Source of the DNA: Lysobacter sp. BMK333-48F3
Lineage (GTDB): Bacteria > Pseudomonadota > Gammaproteobacteria > Xanthomonadales > Xanthomonadaceae
Reading direction: 5' to 3'
DNA length: 64,000 bases
NCBI RefSeq assembly: GCF_019733395.1
Contig: NZ_JAIHOO010000001.1
Location: forward strand, 4,759,394-4,823,393
This document shows positions 18,994-27,588 of the stretch, piece by piece (position 1 is the first letter of the stretch; each line of letters opens with the position of its first letter). The notes beneath the pieces are model-generated. The model saw only the letters and a list, made by a program, of their open reading frames with translations, was not told where the DNA came from and ran no database searches. The position numbers and the translations under genes are program-made.

Positions 18994-19029
18994 GGCGCCG
19001 AATTGCGAACCCGCTCGCAGTTCGGCGCC
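18994..19029 (+). terminator. Stem-loop at the end of the PTM operon
   Basis: A 15-bp stem (18994-19008 with 19015-19029, one G-U pair) and a 6-base loop begin five bases after the exporter stop. No run of T follows, so it may act as a mRNA-stabilising or Rho-assisted end rather than a classic intrinsic terminator. Confidence 0.55.
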
Positions 19030-19127
19030 CGGATCGGCGCCGGACTAGGGTCGTTCCCAGGTGGCGCCGGCCCAGGCCGCGTCGTGCAATGCGCCTACAG
19101 GGGCGCAATTACGACGAGGGACCGCTC

Positions 19128-20141
19128 ATGGACAGCGTCAACGGCGCATCGCGCAGCAACGAAACCCAGTCCGCCAACGCCAGCGATCCGGCCCAGGCCA
19201 CACCGACCGCGAGCGAGCTGCGCGAAGACGAACTGCGCGAAACCTTGCGCGAAAATCCGCAGGCGGTGGCCGCGCTGGACCGTCTGGTCGCCGACCAGAA
19301 TTTCGCCCAACTGACCGACGAGCAGAAAGTCGAATCGCTGAATTCCTTCGCCGCCGCGCCCAACGCCGCCACCGCGAGCTATCTGCAAGGCGCCGCCGAA
19401 CTCAGCCTGAATCCGCAGGCCACGCCGAGCGGCCTGACCCCGGACGCCGGCACCCTGACGCTCGACGGCGTCACTTACGGCATCGAACAAGGGCGTCTGC
19501 TCGATGCCCAGGGCCGCACGGTCGGCACCATCCGCAACGACGGCAGCCTGCAACTGGCGGTCGAAACCGCGCCGCGCAGCGTCTACGACAACATCTCCAC
19601 CCGGGTCCAGCTGCAGGAACTCGACGGCACCCAGATGCGCAACGTGCTCGACCTGCACGCCGCCGATCCGCGCGGCCGCCTGGACAATCCCAACCTCAAC
19701 CAGGAAGTCGCCAACCGGGTCACCGCGGTGATCGAGCAGGCGCGCCGCGAAGGCATGAACATGCGCGTGGACACCGCCTACCGCACGTTCGCCGAACAGG
19801 ACGCGCTGTACGCGCAGGGCCGCACCGCGCCCGGCAACCGGGTCACCAACGCGCGCGCCGGCCAGTCCTGGCACAACTACGGCGTCGCGGTCGACCTGGT
19901 CTTCAACGACGCGAACGGCCGGCCCAGTTGGGCCGAGACCAACAACTGGGACCGCTACGGCCAGATCGCGGCGTCGCAGGGCCTGGAATGGGGCGGCAAC
20001 TGGCAGGGGCTGGTCGATCGTCCGCATGTCGAGTACCACCCCGGCTTCGACGCCGGCGATGCGCGCAACATGATGCAAAGCTATCGCCAGGGCGGGCTGG
20101 AAGCGGTCTGGGACCGGATGGGCATCGGCCAGCAGCCTTGA
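19128..20141 (+). CDS. M15-type peptidase (D-Ala-D-Ala carboxypeptidase / L-Ala-D-Glu endopeptidase-like)
   Basis: Protein of 337 residues. The C-terminal 140 residues are a peptidase M15 domain. 'YRTFAEQDALYAQG' is the usual VanY/CwlK lead-in, 'GQSWHNYGVAVDLVF' carries zinc ligands His249 and Asp256, and 'RPHVEYH' carries His300. Such enzymes cut peptidoglycan cross-bridge or stem peptides, and phage endolysins of the T5 type belong here. The N-terminal ~150 residues are Ala/Glu/Gln-rich with no recognised domain. No signal peptide is visible, which is odd for a wall enzyme. It could be delivered by a specialised secretion system or act on lysis. The start was chosen at ATG 19128, which has GAGGGA upstream; the frame extends 13 codons further. 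Confidence 0.82.
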   Translation: MDSVNGASRSNETQSANASDPAQATPTASELREDELRETLRENPQAVAALDRLVADQNFAQLTDEQKVESLNSFAAAPNAATASYLQGAAELSLNPQATPSGLTPDAGTLTLDGVTYGIEQGRLLDAQGRTVGTIRNDGSLQLAVETAPRSVYDNISTRVQLQELDGTQMRNVLDLHAADPRGRLDNPNLNQEVANRVTAVIEQARREGMNMRVDTAYRTFAEQDALYAQGRTAPGNRVTNARAGQSWHNYGVAVDLVFNDANGRPSWAETNNWDRYGQIAASQGLEWGGNWQGLVDRPHVEYHPGFDAGDARNMMQSYRQGGLEAVWDRMGIGQQP

Positions 20142-20184
20142 TCCGCAGAACCGCCGCGCATCCGCGCGCTAGACTGCCTCGGCC

Positions 20185-20946
20185 ATGAACGCCGAACGTC
20201 TCGCCACGATCGACCGATGCCGCGCTGCGAGGCCCGCAGCGCGGCGCCGCTGGGCCCGCATCGCCGCCGGCGCGCTGAGCCTGATTTTGCCGCTGGCCTT
20301 GTCCGCCTGCCTGGCCGGTCCGCCGCCGGCCACCGCCAGCGCCGCGGCGATCGCCGATTCGCAGCCGCTGGCGGGCACCGGCGTGGTCGCCTTCCATCCA
20401 CAGCGGGCGCTGCTGGCCTGGGCCGACGGCAACCGCTGGCACACGCTCGACCTCGACAGCGGCCGGCGCAGCGACCATCTCGCCGAGGCGCCGGTGGCCG
20501 ACCTGGGCTTCGCCGCCGACGGCGACCTATGGCTGATCGCCGACCGCGCCGAGCGTTGGCGCGACGGCCAGCGCGCGTGCCGCAGCGAGGCCGGCGATCT
20601 CAGCCGCTGGTTCGGCGCCGACGCCGACGGCGCCGCGGTCGCCCGTTATATGCATTCCGACGGCGTCGGTCCGCTGCGCCAGCAGCTGTGGCTGTCGTCC
20701 GACTGCCGCACCGTGCGCGAAGACACCCGGCCTTTGCCTGCGCACATCCGCGAGGTCGGCGACGATCCCGGCGAACCGCTGCGCGCCGGCGCCGCGCCGG
20801 CCGCGGCCGGCCTGGCCGAACAGCTGCCTGCGCTCGGCGCCGACGGCGCCAGCCCGCGCCGCACCCTCGCCCTGTCTCACGACGGCCGCTGGCGCGTGAT
20901 CGACGAGAACGGCCAGCGCATCCTGCGCCGCACCAGCGCTCCCTGA
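20185..20946 (+). CDS. Predicted lipoprotein of unknown function
   Basis: Protein of 253 residues. An Arg-rich N-terminus is followed by a hydrophobic stretch ending in the lipobox LSAC, with Cys at about residue 42. This predicts a lipid-anchored envelope protein. The n-region before the hydrophobic core is long, so the true start may lie a little downstream. The rest contains short 'HPQRALLAWADGNRWHTLDL' and 'FAADGDLWLIAD' segments reminiscent of beta-propeller blades, but no named domain was recognised. It follows the M15 peptidase by 43 bases on the same strand, and joint transcription is possible. No function is proposed. Confidence 0.65.
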   Translation: MNAERLATIDRCRAARPAARRRWARIAAGALSLILPLALSACLAGPPPATASAAAIADSQPLAGTGVVAFHPQRALLAWADGNRWHTLDLDSGRRSDHLAEAPVADLGFAADGDLWLIADRAERWRDGQRACRSEAGDLSRWFGADADGAAVARYMHSDGVGPLRQQLWLSSDCRTVREDTRPLPAHIREVGDDPGEPLRAGAAPAAAGLAEQLPALGADGASPRRTLALSHDGRWRVIDENGQRILRRTSAP

Positions 20947-20974
20947 CCCCCACTGATCCGCGCCTCAGCGTTCG

Positions 20975-21033
20975 CCTTCCAATCCCGAATCCCCAACACC
21001 GAATCCCCGTAGCGGCCGCACAGCGGCCGCTAC
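20975..21033. repeat. GGGAATC-type repeat tract plus palindromic hairpin
   Basis: AATCCCGAATCCCC-like tandem units (about 20980-21008) are followed by a perfect 11-bp hairpin (21009-21019 with 21023-21033, loop ACA). The hairpin resembles the REP-like intergenic palindromes common in this bacterial group. It has no T-run. Confidence 0.55.
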
Positions 21034-21105
21034 TGACACTTGGCACTGTCGCGTCCCGCGCCCGCCGCCCTACCGTCGCCGGACTTTATCTACACGGTGC
21101 GATGC

Positions 21106-22173
21106 ATGAGCAAGCAGTGGGCGGTGTGGGCTCTGGGATGGGCGCTGGCGGCCGGAACGGCGCAGGCGCAGCAAGTCGATCTGTCGGCGCTGGACAAGAA
21201 CATGCATGGCCGCCCGGCCCAGGTGCTGGTGCTCGGCACCGTGCATTTGTCGGACATGCCGAAAACCTTCGACGCCAAGACGCTGGCGCCGCTGCTCGAC
21301 CGGGTCGCCGCGTTCGAGCCCGAGATCATCACCATCGAGTCGATCTCCGGCGAAAGCTGCGATCTGGTCGCGCGCCACCCGGCCGTCTACAGCGCCGACG
21401 ACTTCAAACCCTATTGCCGCGACACCTCGGACGCGCGTGCGGCGACCGGCCTGGACGTGCCGGCGGCGATCGCCGAAGCCAACCGGACCCTCAAGCAGTG
21501 GCCGGCCCAGCCCAGCGCAGCGCAACGCCGGCGTCTGGCCGCGGTGTTCCTGGCCGCCGGCGATTCGACCTCGGCCCTGGTGCAATGGCTGTACCTGCCG
21601 GTCGCCGAACGCCGCGACGGCGACGGCCTCGACGCCAAGCTCGTCGCCCGACTGGAAAAAGCCCGCGCCGGCCGCAGCGAGAACGAACTGATCGCCGCGC
21701 CGCTGGCGGTGCGCGCCGGCCTGCAGCGGGTCCACCCGACCGACGACCACACCGGCGACGCCGTCGACGTCTCCGACCCGCAGGCCTACGGCCAGGCGAT
21801 CATGGCCGCCTGGGCCTCGGCCAAGGAGGCCTCCAAGACGGTGCGCGAACGCGACGATGCGCTGCGCCAAGGCCAGGACATGCTGGCCCTGTACCGCTAC
21901 ATCAATCGCCCGGACGTGCTCGGCGTCGTCGCCGACGGCGATTTCGGCGCAGCGATGCGCGAGGCCTCGCCGCAGCGCCTGGCCCAGGTCTACGTCGCCG
22001 GCTGGGAAACCCGCAACCTGCGCATGGTCGGCAACATCCGCGCCAGCTTCCGCGAGCGCCCCGGCGCGCGCGTGCTGTCGATCGTCGGCAGTCAGCACAA
22101 GCCCTGGTTCGACTCGCTGCTGGGGCAGATGCAGGGCGTGCAGATCGTCGACCTGCAGCAAGTGCTGAAGTAA
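21106..22173 (+). CDS. Secreted DUF5694-like protein
   Basis: Protein of 355 residues with a signal peptide (WAVWALGWALAAGTAQAQQ). Conserved-looking blocks are 'VLVLGTVHLSDMP', 'ITIESISGESC' and, near the end, 'LSIVGSQHKPWFDSLL'. This His/Glu-containing pattern resembles the DUF5694 family, distantly reminiscent of TraB/Tiki-type proteins (recognised by motif only). The expected location is periplasm or extracellular space. The start was set at ATG 21106, directly before the signal peptide. The gene stands alone between the repeat-hairpin and a convergent gene. Confidence 0.7.
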   Translation: MSKQWAVWALGWALAAGTAQAQQVDLSALDKNMHGRPAQVLVLGTVHLSDMPKTFDAKTLAPLLDRVAAFEPEIITIESISGESCDLVARHPAVYSADDFKPYCRDTSDARAATGLDVPAAIAEANRTLKQWPAQPSAAQRRRLAAVFLAAGDSTSALVQWLYLPVAERRDGDGLDAKLVARLEKARAGRSENELIAAPLAVRAGLQRVHPTDDHTGDAVDVSDPQAYGQAIMAAWASAKEASKTVRERDDALRQGQDMLALYRYINRPDVLGVVADGDFGAAMREASPQRLAQVYVAGWETRNLRMVGNIRASFRERPGARVLSIVGSQHKPWFDSLLGQMQGVQIVDLQQVLK

Positions 22174-22240
22174 GCCGCCGATCCGACCGTCGCCCGCTGT
22201 CCCGGCGGGCGCGGTCCGCCGGCCAAGCGCCGGTTCGCCG

Positions 22241-24703
22241 TCACGCGGCCAACAGGCGCATCGCCAGCCACGCCGGAACGCCGAGGTAGAACGCCGCCCG
22301 TCCCAGCCACTCCAGCGCGTCGCGCAACGCCGCCGCGTGCGCGCTGCGCAGCGCAACCGCCAGCGCCGCGACAGCCTCGATCGCGATCCGCAGCGCGGCG
22401 GCGAACAGCATCAGGCCGATCGACCACGACGCCCACCAGATCGCCAGGCCGGTCAGGTAGGCGGCCAGCCCGTAGCTGTAGTACTCGCCGAACGTACCGC
22501 CGAAGGCGATGATCTGGTGCAGGCGGAACGCGACCAGCGCCAGCAGCAGCGGGAACAGGCCGAACTTCAGCAAGGCATGGTCGAGCCGCGGCCGGCGCGC
22601 GTCGGCGCGGCTTTGCGCCAATTCGGCCAGGCCGGCGGCGAAACGGCCTTCCAGGCGCCACGGCGCGCCCGCCGCCGCGGTCATGCGCTGCAATGCGCGC
22701 GGATTCGCCCGCGCCAGGCCGCGCGACCACAGCGGGCCTTCGGCCAGGCGCAGATCGATGCCGCCGCGCGGCAGCGGGACGTACCAGGGCCGCAGCGCGA
22801 GGATCGACGCCAGCGGAAGCTCGATCCGTTGCCGGCGCCGATCCAGCACCAACCACGTCGCTTCGACACGCGCCCGAGCGGCGAAGCTGCGCTCGATCGC
22901 CCAGGCGGCCACGAGCGGCGCGACCACCAGCGCGACGAACAGCATCAACTGCGACAAGGACTGGATCTGCAGCCCGGTGCGCAGCAGCATGTCGGCGGCC
23001 AGCCACAGCAAGCCCGCGCCCGCGCACAGCCGCAGCGCGCCGCTCGCCGCGCGCCACAACGGCGTCAGTACGACGACCTCGAGCGTCGCCGGCTGCGCGT
23101 CGGCAGCAGCGGTGCGGCCCTGCGCGGCCCGCCACAGCGTGAACGCCGCCAGGCCGAGCAGGAACACCGCCGCGGCAGGCCCGACCCAATCGCCCCAGCG
23201 CACCATCAGGGTCGGCGCCGGATCGCGGGCGCTGACGAACGCGGTCAACACCGCCTGGTCGCCGGTCGAGGTGCTGGCCAACACCTCGCCGGTGTCGTCG
23301 ATGATCGCGCTGAGCCCGTTGGTGGTGACGCGCACCTGCGGCAGCCGGGTTTCGATGCTGCGGAAGGCCGCCACCGCCAGGTGCAGGCGCGCGCCGACCG
23401 GGTAATCGGTGAACCAGGAATCGTTCGACAAGCCGACGATGGCCTGCGCGCCGAGCCGGGCGCCGTCGATGGCCAAGTCGGTCTCCACATCGTCCAGGCA
23501 GATCAGCGGCACCACGTTGACCTCGCGCCCGTCGGCGCTGCGCAACGGCAGCACCCGCGCCCCGTCGCCCGGGCGCCAGCCGCCGGTCCACGGCAACCAG
23601 CGGCGTAAGCGCGGCCCATCCAGCCAGCCCGGCACATGCTCGGTCAGCGGGAACGGATGGGTCTTGCGATACATGCCGAGCAGGCCCCGGCCGGGCTCGA
23701 GGAACGCTGCGGCGTTGTACTCGCCTTGCGTGTCGCGGTCGTAAGTGCCGAACACCAGCGGCACGCCCGACTCGTCGACGAAGCCCTGGATCTCGCGGTC
23801 CAGCGCCGCGCCGTCCTCGCTGCGCGGGTTGCCGTAGCTGGTCGGATATACGGTTTCCGACCACAGCAGCACGTCGGCGTCGTGGTCGCGGATCGCCGAC
23901 CACGACAGCGCGTAATGCGTGTCCAGCACCTTGCGCACCACCGCATAAGCGCCAATCTCCTTACGCAAGCGCTCGTAGTCGGTGATGCTGGCCTGGACCA
24001 TGGCCACGCGCAGCGTCGGCGCGTCGGCGGCCGGCGGCGCCTGCAGGCCGTCGCGCCGTACCGCGCCGTAACCGGCCATGCAGACCACGATCCCGGCGCC
24101 CAGCAGCGCCGGCCGCAGCAGCGCGCGCGCGCCGAGGCCGCGCCGCTCGATCGCGGCCGCCAGCGCCTCGTTGACCAGCAACAACAGCAGGGTCAGACCC
24201 GCGGCGCCGCCGAGGTCGGCGACTTGGCGCAGCGTCGCGGACGGAAACAGGCCGTGGCCCAGGGTGTCGCCCAGCAGTTTGGGCGCCAGCCACTCGCAGG
24301 CCACCCAGGCGCAGGCCGCGGCCAGCGCGCGCAGCAGCGCGCCGTAACGGCGTCCGGCCCACTGCCGGACCAGCGCGTAAGCCAGGAACTGCGGCTGCAT
24401 CAGCGGCGCCAGCGCCAGCAGCAGCGCGGTCGCCGTCGCCGCGCCCATGCCGGTGTAGGCGCCGATCGCCGCGCCGAACCAATGCAACACCGCGGCGACG
24501 AAGGCGACGCTCATCAACGCCGCGTTGGCCAACGCGCCCGGCGCGGTACCGACGCGGTTCAGGGCCAACAGCCACGGCACCAGGGCGACGAAGCCCAGAC
24601 CCCAGGCGGGGCCGCCGCGAGCGTACAGGCCGAGCAACACGGCGGTGGCGAGAATGCCGGCGTAGCTACGCCAGCGGGGCTGGGACAGCCGCTCCGTGGT
24701 CAA
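22241..24703 (-). CDS. Apolipoprotein N-acyltransferase-like protein with an extra C-terminal membrane domain
   Basis: Protein of 820 residues. The first ~530 match the Lnt layout: several N-terminal membrane segments, a nitrilase-type domain with the complete catalytic triad Glu283 (WSETVYP), Lys347 (YRKTHPF) and Cys402 (PLICLDD), and a closing membrane helix near residue 500. Lnt adds the third acyl chain to lipoproteins. The spacing of the triad agrees with E. coli Lnt. The remaining ~290 residues add more membrane segments around a soluble stretch and are not part of standard Lnt (about 510 residues). The cell may have another normal lnt, in which case this copy is a specialised paralogue. 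The start is a TTG with GGAG nine bases upstream; no in-frame ATG is near. It is likely co-transcribed with the two genes upstream. Confidence 0.83.
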   Translation of the reverse strand: MTTERLSQPRWRSYAGILATAVLLGLYARGGPAWGLGFVALVPWLLALNRVGTAPGALANAALMSVAFVAAVLHWFGAAIGAYTGMGAATATALLLALAPLMQPQFLAYALVRQWAGRRYGALLRALAAACAWVACEWLAPKLLGDTLGHGLFPSATLRQVADLGGAAGLTLLLLLVNEALAAAIERRGLGARALLRPALLGAGIVVCMAGYGAVRRDGLQAPPAADAPTLRVAMVQASITDYERLRKEIGAYAVVRKVLDTHYALSWSAIRDHDADVLLWSETVYPTSYGNPRSEDGAALDREIQGFVDESGVPLVFGTYDRDTQGEYNAAAFLEPGRGLLGMYRKTHPFPLTEHVPGWLDGPRLRRWLPWTGGWRPGDGARVLPLRSADGREVNVVPLICLDDVETDLAIDGARLGAQAIVGLSNDSWFTDYPVGARLHLAVAAFRSIETRLPQVRVTTNGLSAIIDDTGEVLASTSTGDQAVLTAFVSARDPAPTLMVRWGDWVGPAAAVFLLGLAAFTLWRAAQGRTAAADAQPATLEVVVLTPLWRAASGALRLCAGAGLLWLAADMLLRTGLQIQSLSQLMLFVALVVAPLVAAWAIERSFAARARVEATWLVLDRRRQRIELPLASILALRPWYVPLPRGGIDLRLAEGPLWSRGLARANPRALQRMTAAAGAPWRLEGRFAAGLAELAQSRADARRPRLDHALLKFGLFPLLLALVAFRLHQIIAFGGTFGEYYSYGLAAYLTGLAIWWASWSIGLMLFAAALRIAIEAVAALAVALRSAHAAALRDALEWLGRAAFYLGVPAWLAMRLLAA

Positions 24704-24728
24704 GTCGAAGAACTCCGGTGTCGCGGTG

Positions 24729-25397
24729 TTAGCGCGGGGGAATCTGGATCTGCCGCAGCGGCAGGCCGGGCGGCGCCAGCGCCGGCGGCACGACCCGGTC
24801 GGCCGGCATCGCGATCGGCCGGCCCTGCGCGTCGTGCAGGACGAAATCGGGCGAGAACATCAGGATCGGCTCGATCGCCACGCCCTCGTCGGTCACCTGG
24901 TGGTGGCGCACGTAGCCCGGCGGCAGCGCGAAATCCTCCGGCACCGCCAGCCCGACCAGCGGCGGGCTGGTGCCGGGCGGGTTGAACGCGCCCAGGCCGG
25001 TGCGGACGCCCGCCTGCTGCAGCGCCTCGATGACCTGAGCGCCAGTAGGTTCGGGATCGCCGGCCTGGAAGTAAGCGGCCAGATCGTCGGGGTCTGGGTC
25101 CGGCATGGCCTGCCTCCCCTGCGTCGCGTCGCGCGGCGCGCGAGGCGCTGAAGCGAGCCGGTCGTCGCCGGCGCCGTTCGCCGCATCGCCCGGCGCATCC
25201 GCCTGGGGGACGGCGTCGGTGGCGCCGGAAGCCGGTTCGCGCATCGACCACCATCCCGCCACCGCCAGCGCCACCGCGACGGCGGCCGCCACCCACCGCA
25301 GCTTGCCGCCGCGGGCGACGGGCGCCTTGTCGATCACGCGCATGCCCTCGCCGTCCGCGCGGGACGGCGGGGCATGCGGCGGGCGGCGCTCGGCCAC
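24729..25397 (-). CDS. Single-pass membrane protein of unknown function
   Basis: Protein of 222 residues with a short cytoplasmic N-terminus, one membrane helix (WVAAAVAVALAVAGWW, about residues 35-50) and an outward-facing Pro/Asp-rich region. The C-terminal half contains 'MFSPDFVLHDAQGRPIAMPADRVVPP', but no family was recognised. The start is GTG with a GGAG ribosome site. It lies 27 bases after the GDSL gene and 25 bases before the Lnt-like gene, all on the minus strand, so the three are probably one transcript. Confidence 0.65.
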   Translation of the reverse strand: MAERRPPHAPPSRADGEGMRVIDKAPVARGGKLRWVAAAVAVALAVAGWWSMREPASGATDAVPQADAPGDAANGAGDDRLASAPRAPRDATQGRQAMPDPDPDDLAAYFQAGDPEPTGAQVIEALQQAGVRTGLGAFNPPGTSPPLVGLAVPEDFALPPGYVRHHQVTDEGVAIEPILMFSPDFVLHDAQGRPIAMPADRVVPPALAPPGLPLRQIQIPPR

Positions 25398-25424
25398 GGT
25401 TCGATGCTCCGCCGGTTGCGCCGA

Positions 25425-26513
25425 TCAGGGATTGGCCGGCTGATACACCGACAGCGCCCAGCCCATGCGCTCGTGCCCGTACTGGTTCCAGATCGGGCTG
25501 CGGCCGTTGTTGTAGCTGGAGTAGCGCGGTGCGCCGCTGCCGGTGCTGCCGCCCCACAGGCCGGCCGACACGGTGCCGCCGGTGTAGGTCGGGTGGGTGT
25601 CGTCGGACTGGATGTAATCGAACGAGCTGGACGAGGAGACGAACTTGGTGTTGGCGTCGCGCAGGGTCGAGCGCAGGGTCACCGCGGTACGGTTGATGTA
25701 GCTGGCCTCGCTCTCGCCTGACACGTAGCGCAGCGCGTCGGCGTCGACCTGGCCGTCGCCGTTGCTGTCGTAGTCCGCGCCCATGTACTGGGCGAAGCTG
25801 TCCACGCACTTGAAGCCCTTCTGACGCGCGTATTCGCACATCCAGTAGTTCATCTTGGCCATCGCCGGCAGGAACCGGTCGCGCAGGTTCACCGTCTGCC
25901 CGGTGCCGGCGTCTCGGCACGAGCTCTGCACGTTGTCGGCGTTGTAGCCCGGGTAGTACAGGTTGGAAATCACCTTCAGCCGGGTATTGGCGTGCGCGTT
26001 GGCGTTGATGTAGTCCATCGCCGCGGCGACGTAGGTTTTGCAGGAGTTGATCGCCGCATCCAGCCCGCTGTAATCGCAGGTGCCGCTCTGCGACTTGAAC
26101 GCCGAGCGCGCCTGCAGGCCGTCGTTGCCGCACATCTCGAAGCTCACCACCCGGGTCGAGGCGGCCTGCATGTAGGAGCGCTCGGCGACGATCTTGTTCT
26201 CGTAGACGTCGCGCGCCACCGCGCCCGACTTGGCCCGGCGCACGCTCTCGATGTCGGAGTTCCAGCGCGCCGACAGATACTCGCCGTCCACGGTCGGCGC
26301 CGAATAGCGCGCCGCATTGCTGATCGAGCCGTTGTAGCCGGCGAAGATCGAGTCGCCGTAAGCCACGACCCGGTACTTGCTGCTGGTCCCGGCCCGGTCG
26401 ATGGTCCAGGACACGTTCTGGTTCAAGGTATTGGCCAGCGACGGAGCCGACAGCGCGAGCAAAGCCGCAGCCGACAGCCACCGCCCCGCCCTGTTGCGGA
26501 ACAGAGTCTTCAT
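25425..26513 (-). CDS. Secreted GDSL/SGNH-type esterase or lipase
   Basis: Protein of 362 residues with a signal peptide (SAAALLALSAPSLA). The SGNH blocks are present: GDSIFAGYNG (block I, catalytic Ser), 'CGND' (block III, Asn) and 'DDTHPTY' (block V, catalytic Asp-x-x-His). Several cysteines suggest disulfides in the secreted form. 'DYDSNGDGQVDADA' resembles a calcium-binding loop. It is probably an extracellular or periplasmic ester hydrolase; the substrate is unknown. The start is ATG 26513 with GGGGAG upstream; the longer open frame upstream is not supported. It is the first gene of a likely three-gene transcript with the two genes below it on the minus strand. Confidence 0.85.
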   Translation of the reverse strand: MKTLFRNRAGRWLSAAALLALSAPSLANTLNQNVSWTIDRAGTSSKYRVVAYGDSIFAGYNGSISNAARYSAPTVDGEYLSARWNSDIESVRRAKSGAVARDVYENKIVAERSYMQAASTRVVSFEMCGNDGLQARSAFKSQSGTCDYSGLDAAINSCKTYVAAAMDYINANAHANTRLKVISNLYYPGYNADNVQSSCRDAGTGQTVNLRDRFLPAMAKMNYWMCEYARQKGFKCVDSFAQYMGADYDSNGDGQVDADALRYVSGESEASYINRTAVTLRSTLRDANTKFVSSSSSFDYIQSDDTHPTYTGGTVSAGLWGGSTGSGAPRYSSYNNGRSPIWNQYGHERMGWALSVYQPANP

Positions 26514-26925
26514 CCTTAACTCCCCTTCGAGATGGAATGCGCCAGGGGCGCCGGCCGGCGCCCGATGAGAAAACGCGAAACCCGAATCACGACGAGGAGG
26601 CCCCGGAACCCGGGGCGTTTCTCCCCCTGTCATCGCCCCCGGACGCTAGCGTACGGTTCTGGGCCGACGCAATGTGCGCTGCAACAGGCGCGGCGGGCGG
26701 CATCACGTTTTCGCGACCGCGCTGTCGGCGCTGCGAACGACCTCACGCAAGCGCCGCCCGTGTTGTCCTCGCGGTCGGGCCGCGCGCTGCGCGAGCCGCC
26801 CTTCCCGCGCGGCGCCGGGCAAGCCCAAACCGACCCGCAGCTCGCCACGCTCGGCGCGGCTTGCGCCGCAGCCCCGCCGACGCGAAGCTGGACGCCGACA
26901 CCGAACCACTAGCGGGCGCCGGCCG
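26514..26925. other. Intergenic region upstream of the GDSL gene
   Basis: 412 bases with no convincing gene. It contains a small perfect hairpin (26600-26606 with 26610-26616) and presumably the promoter of the GDSL transcript. Nothing else was identified. Confidence 0.4.
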
Positions 26926-27291
26926 ATGACCGACAATGGTGCGTCCCCAGGCGCCCCCTCACTGCACGAACTGAGCGCGCTGCTGTCCGAACTGGAAGCC
27001 GGCACGCAGGCGCTGGACGCCGCATTCCACTTCGACGACCGCGCCGCGGTGAAACCGGCCTACGACCGGCTCATGCGCCTGCGCCGCACCCACCGCGAAC
27101 TGCTGCACCGGTTCGGCGGCATCGCACCCGCCGACGCGGCCGGCGACAGCAGAACCGCAACGACGATCGCGGCCATCGCCGCCGTCCTGGGTGAGCTGTC
27201 GGCCGGCATCGAGCGTTACCACGACCTCGCCGGCCCTCTCGCCCGATTGCGGTCGCAACTGGCGACGGCCATCGCTCGGGCCGGTCCCTGA
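26926..27291 (+). CDS. Small hypothetical protein
   Basis: Open frame of 121 residues with the high third-position GC usual for this genome. The protein is helical in character (SLHELSALLSELEAGTQALDAAF, then 'RLMRLRRTHRELLHRFGG') and has no recognised domain, signal peptide or membrane segment. No good ribosome site is seen before the ATG. It lies just outside the lower-GC island. It may be real or chance. Confidence 0.4.
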   Translation: MTDNGASPGAPSLHELSALLSELEAGTQALDAAFHFDDRAAVKPAYDRLMRLRRTHRELLHRFGGIAPADAAGDSRTATTIAAIAAVLGELSAGIERYHDLAGPLARLRSQLATAIARAGP

Positions 27292-27588
27292 ACGCCCGCC
27301 GCCTGCGCCGATGCTCAGCCCGAGCTTCGGCGCTGCCGCTTGGACGGGGAAACGCTGCGCTGCGGGCACTCGTGGACTGGCACCTGCATCTACGAAAGCC
27401 AAGTGACCTTGGCCGAGGACGGCACCGGGGTAGCCGTGGTCGTGGACGTGCTCGACGACGGGGAAACCTATCGGCGAACCGCCACCGACGAAGGCGAACT
27501 GGAACGGTTCGAGCGCGTGTTATCCCAGGTGCGCCAGCGCGACAGCGAGGGCGACGCACTGGCGGGTGTGTCGATCGTTCAGGACCCT
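27292..27588 (+). other. Open stretch in frame with the umuC remnant, probable gene debris
   Basis: After the stop at 27289-27291 the frame stays open through 27588 and runs directly into the umuC-like segment. The first possible start is a TTG at 27340 without a ribosome site. The deduced residues (RCGHSWTGTCIYESQVTLAEDG... and so on) match nothing recognised and do not look like the UmuC core that should lie upstream of the umuC tail. It probably marks a recombination junction. Confidence 0.35.

Noticed and set aside
18990..20946. Missing PTM alcohol dehydrogenase hidden downstream of the exporter
   Set aside because: The next genes encode an M15 peptidase and a lipoprotein. No Rossmann-type dehydrogenase is present in the window outside the KR domain and the reductase.
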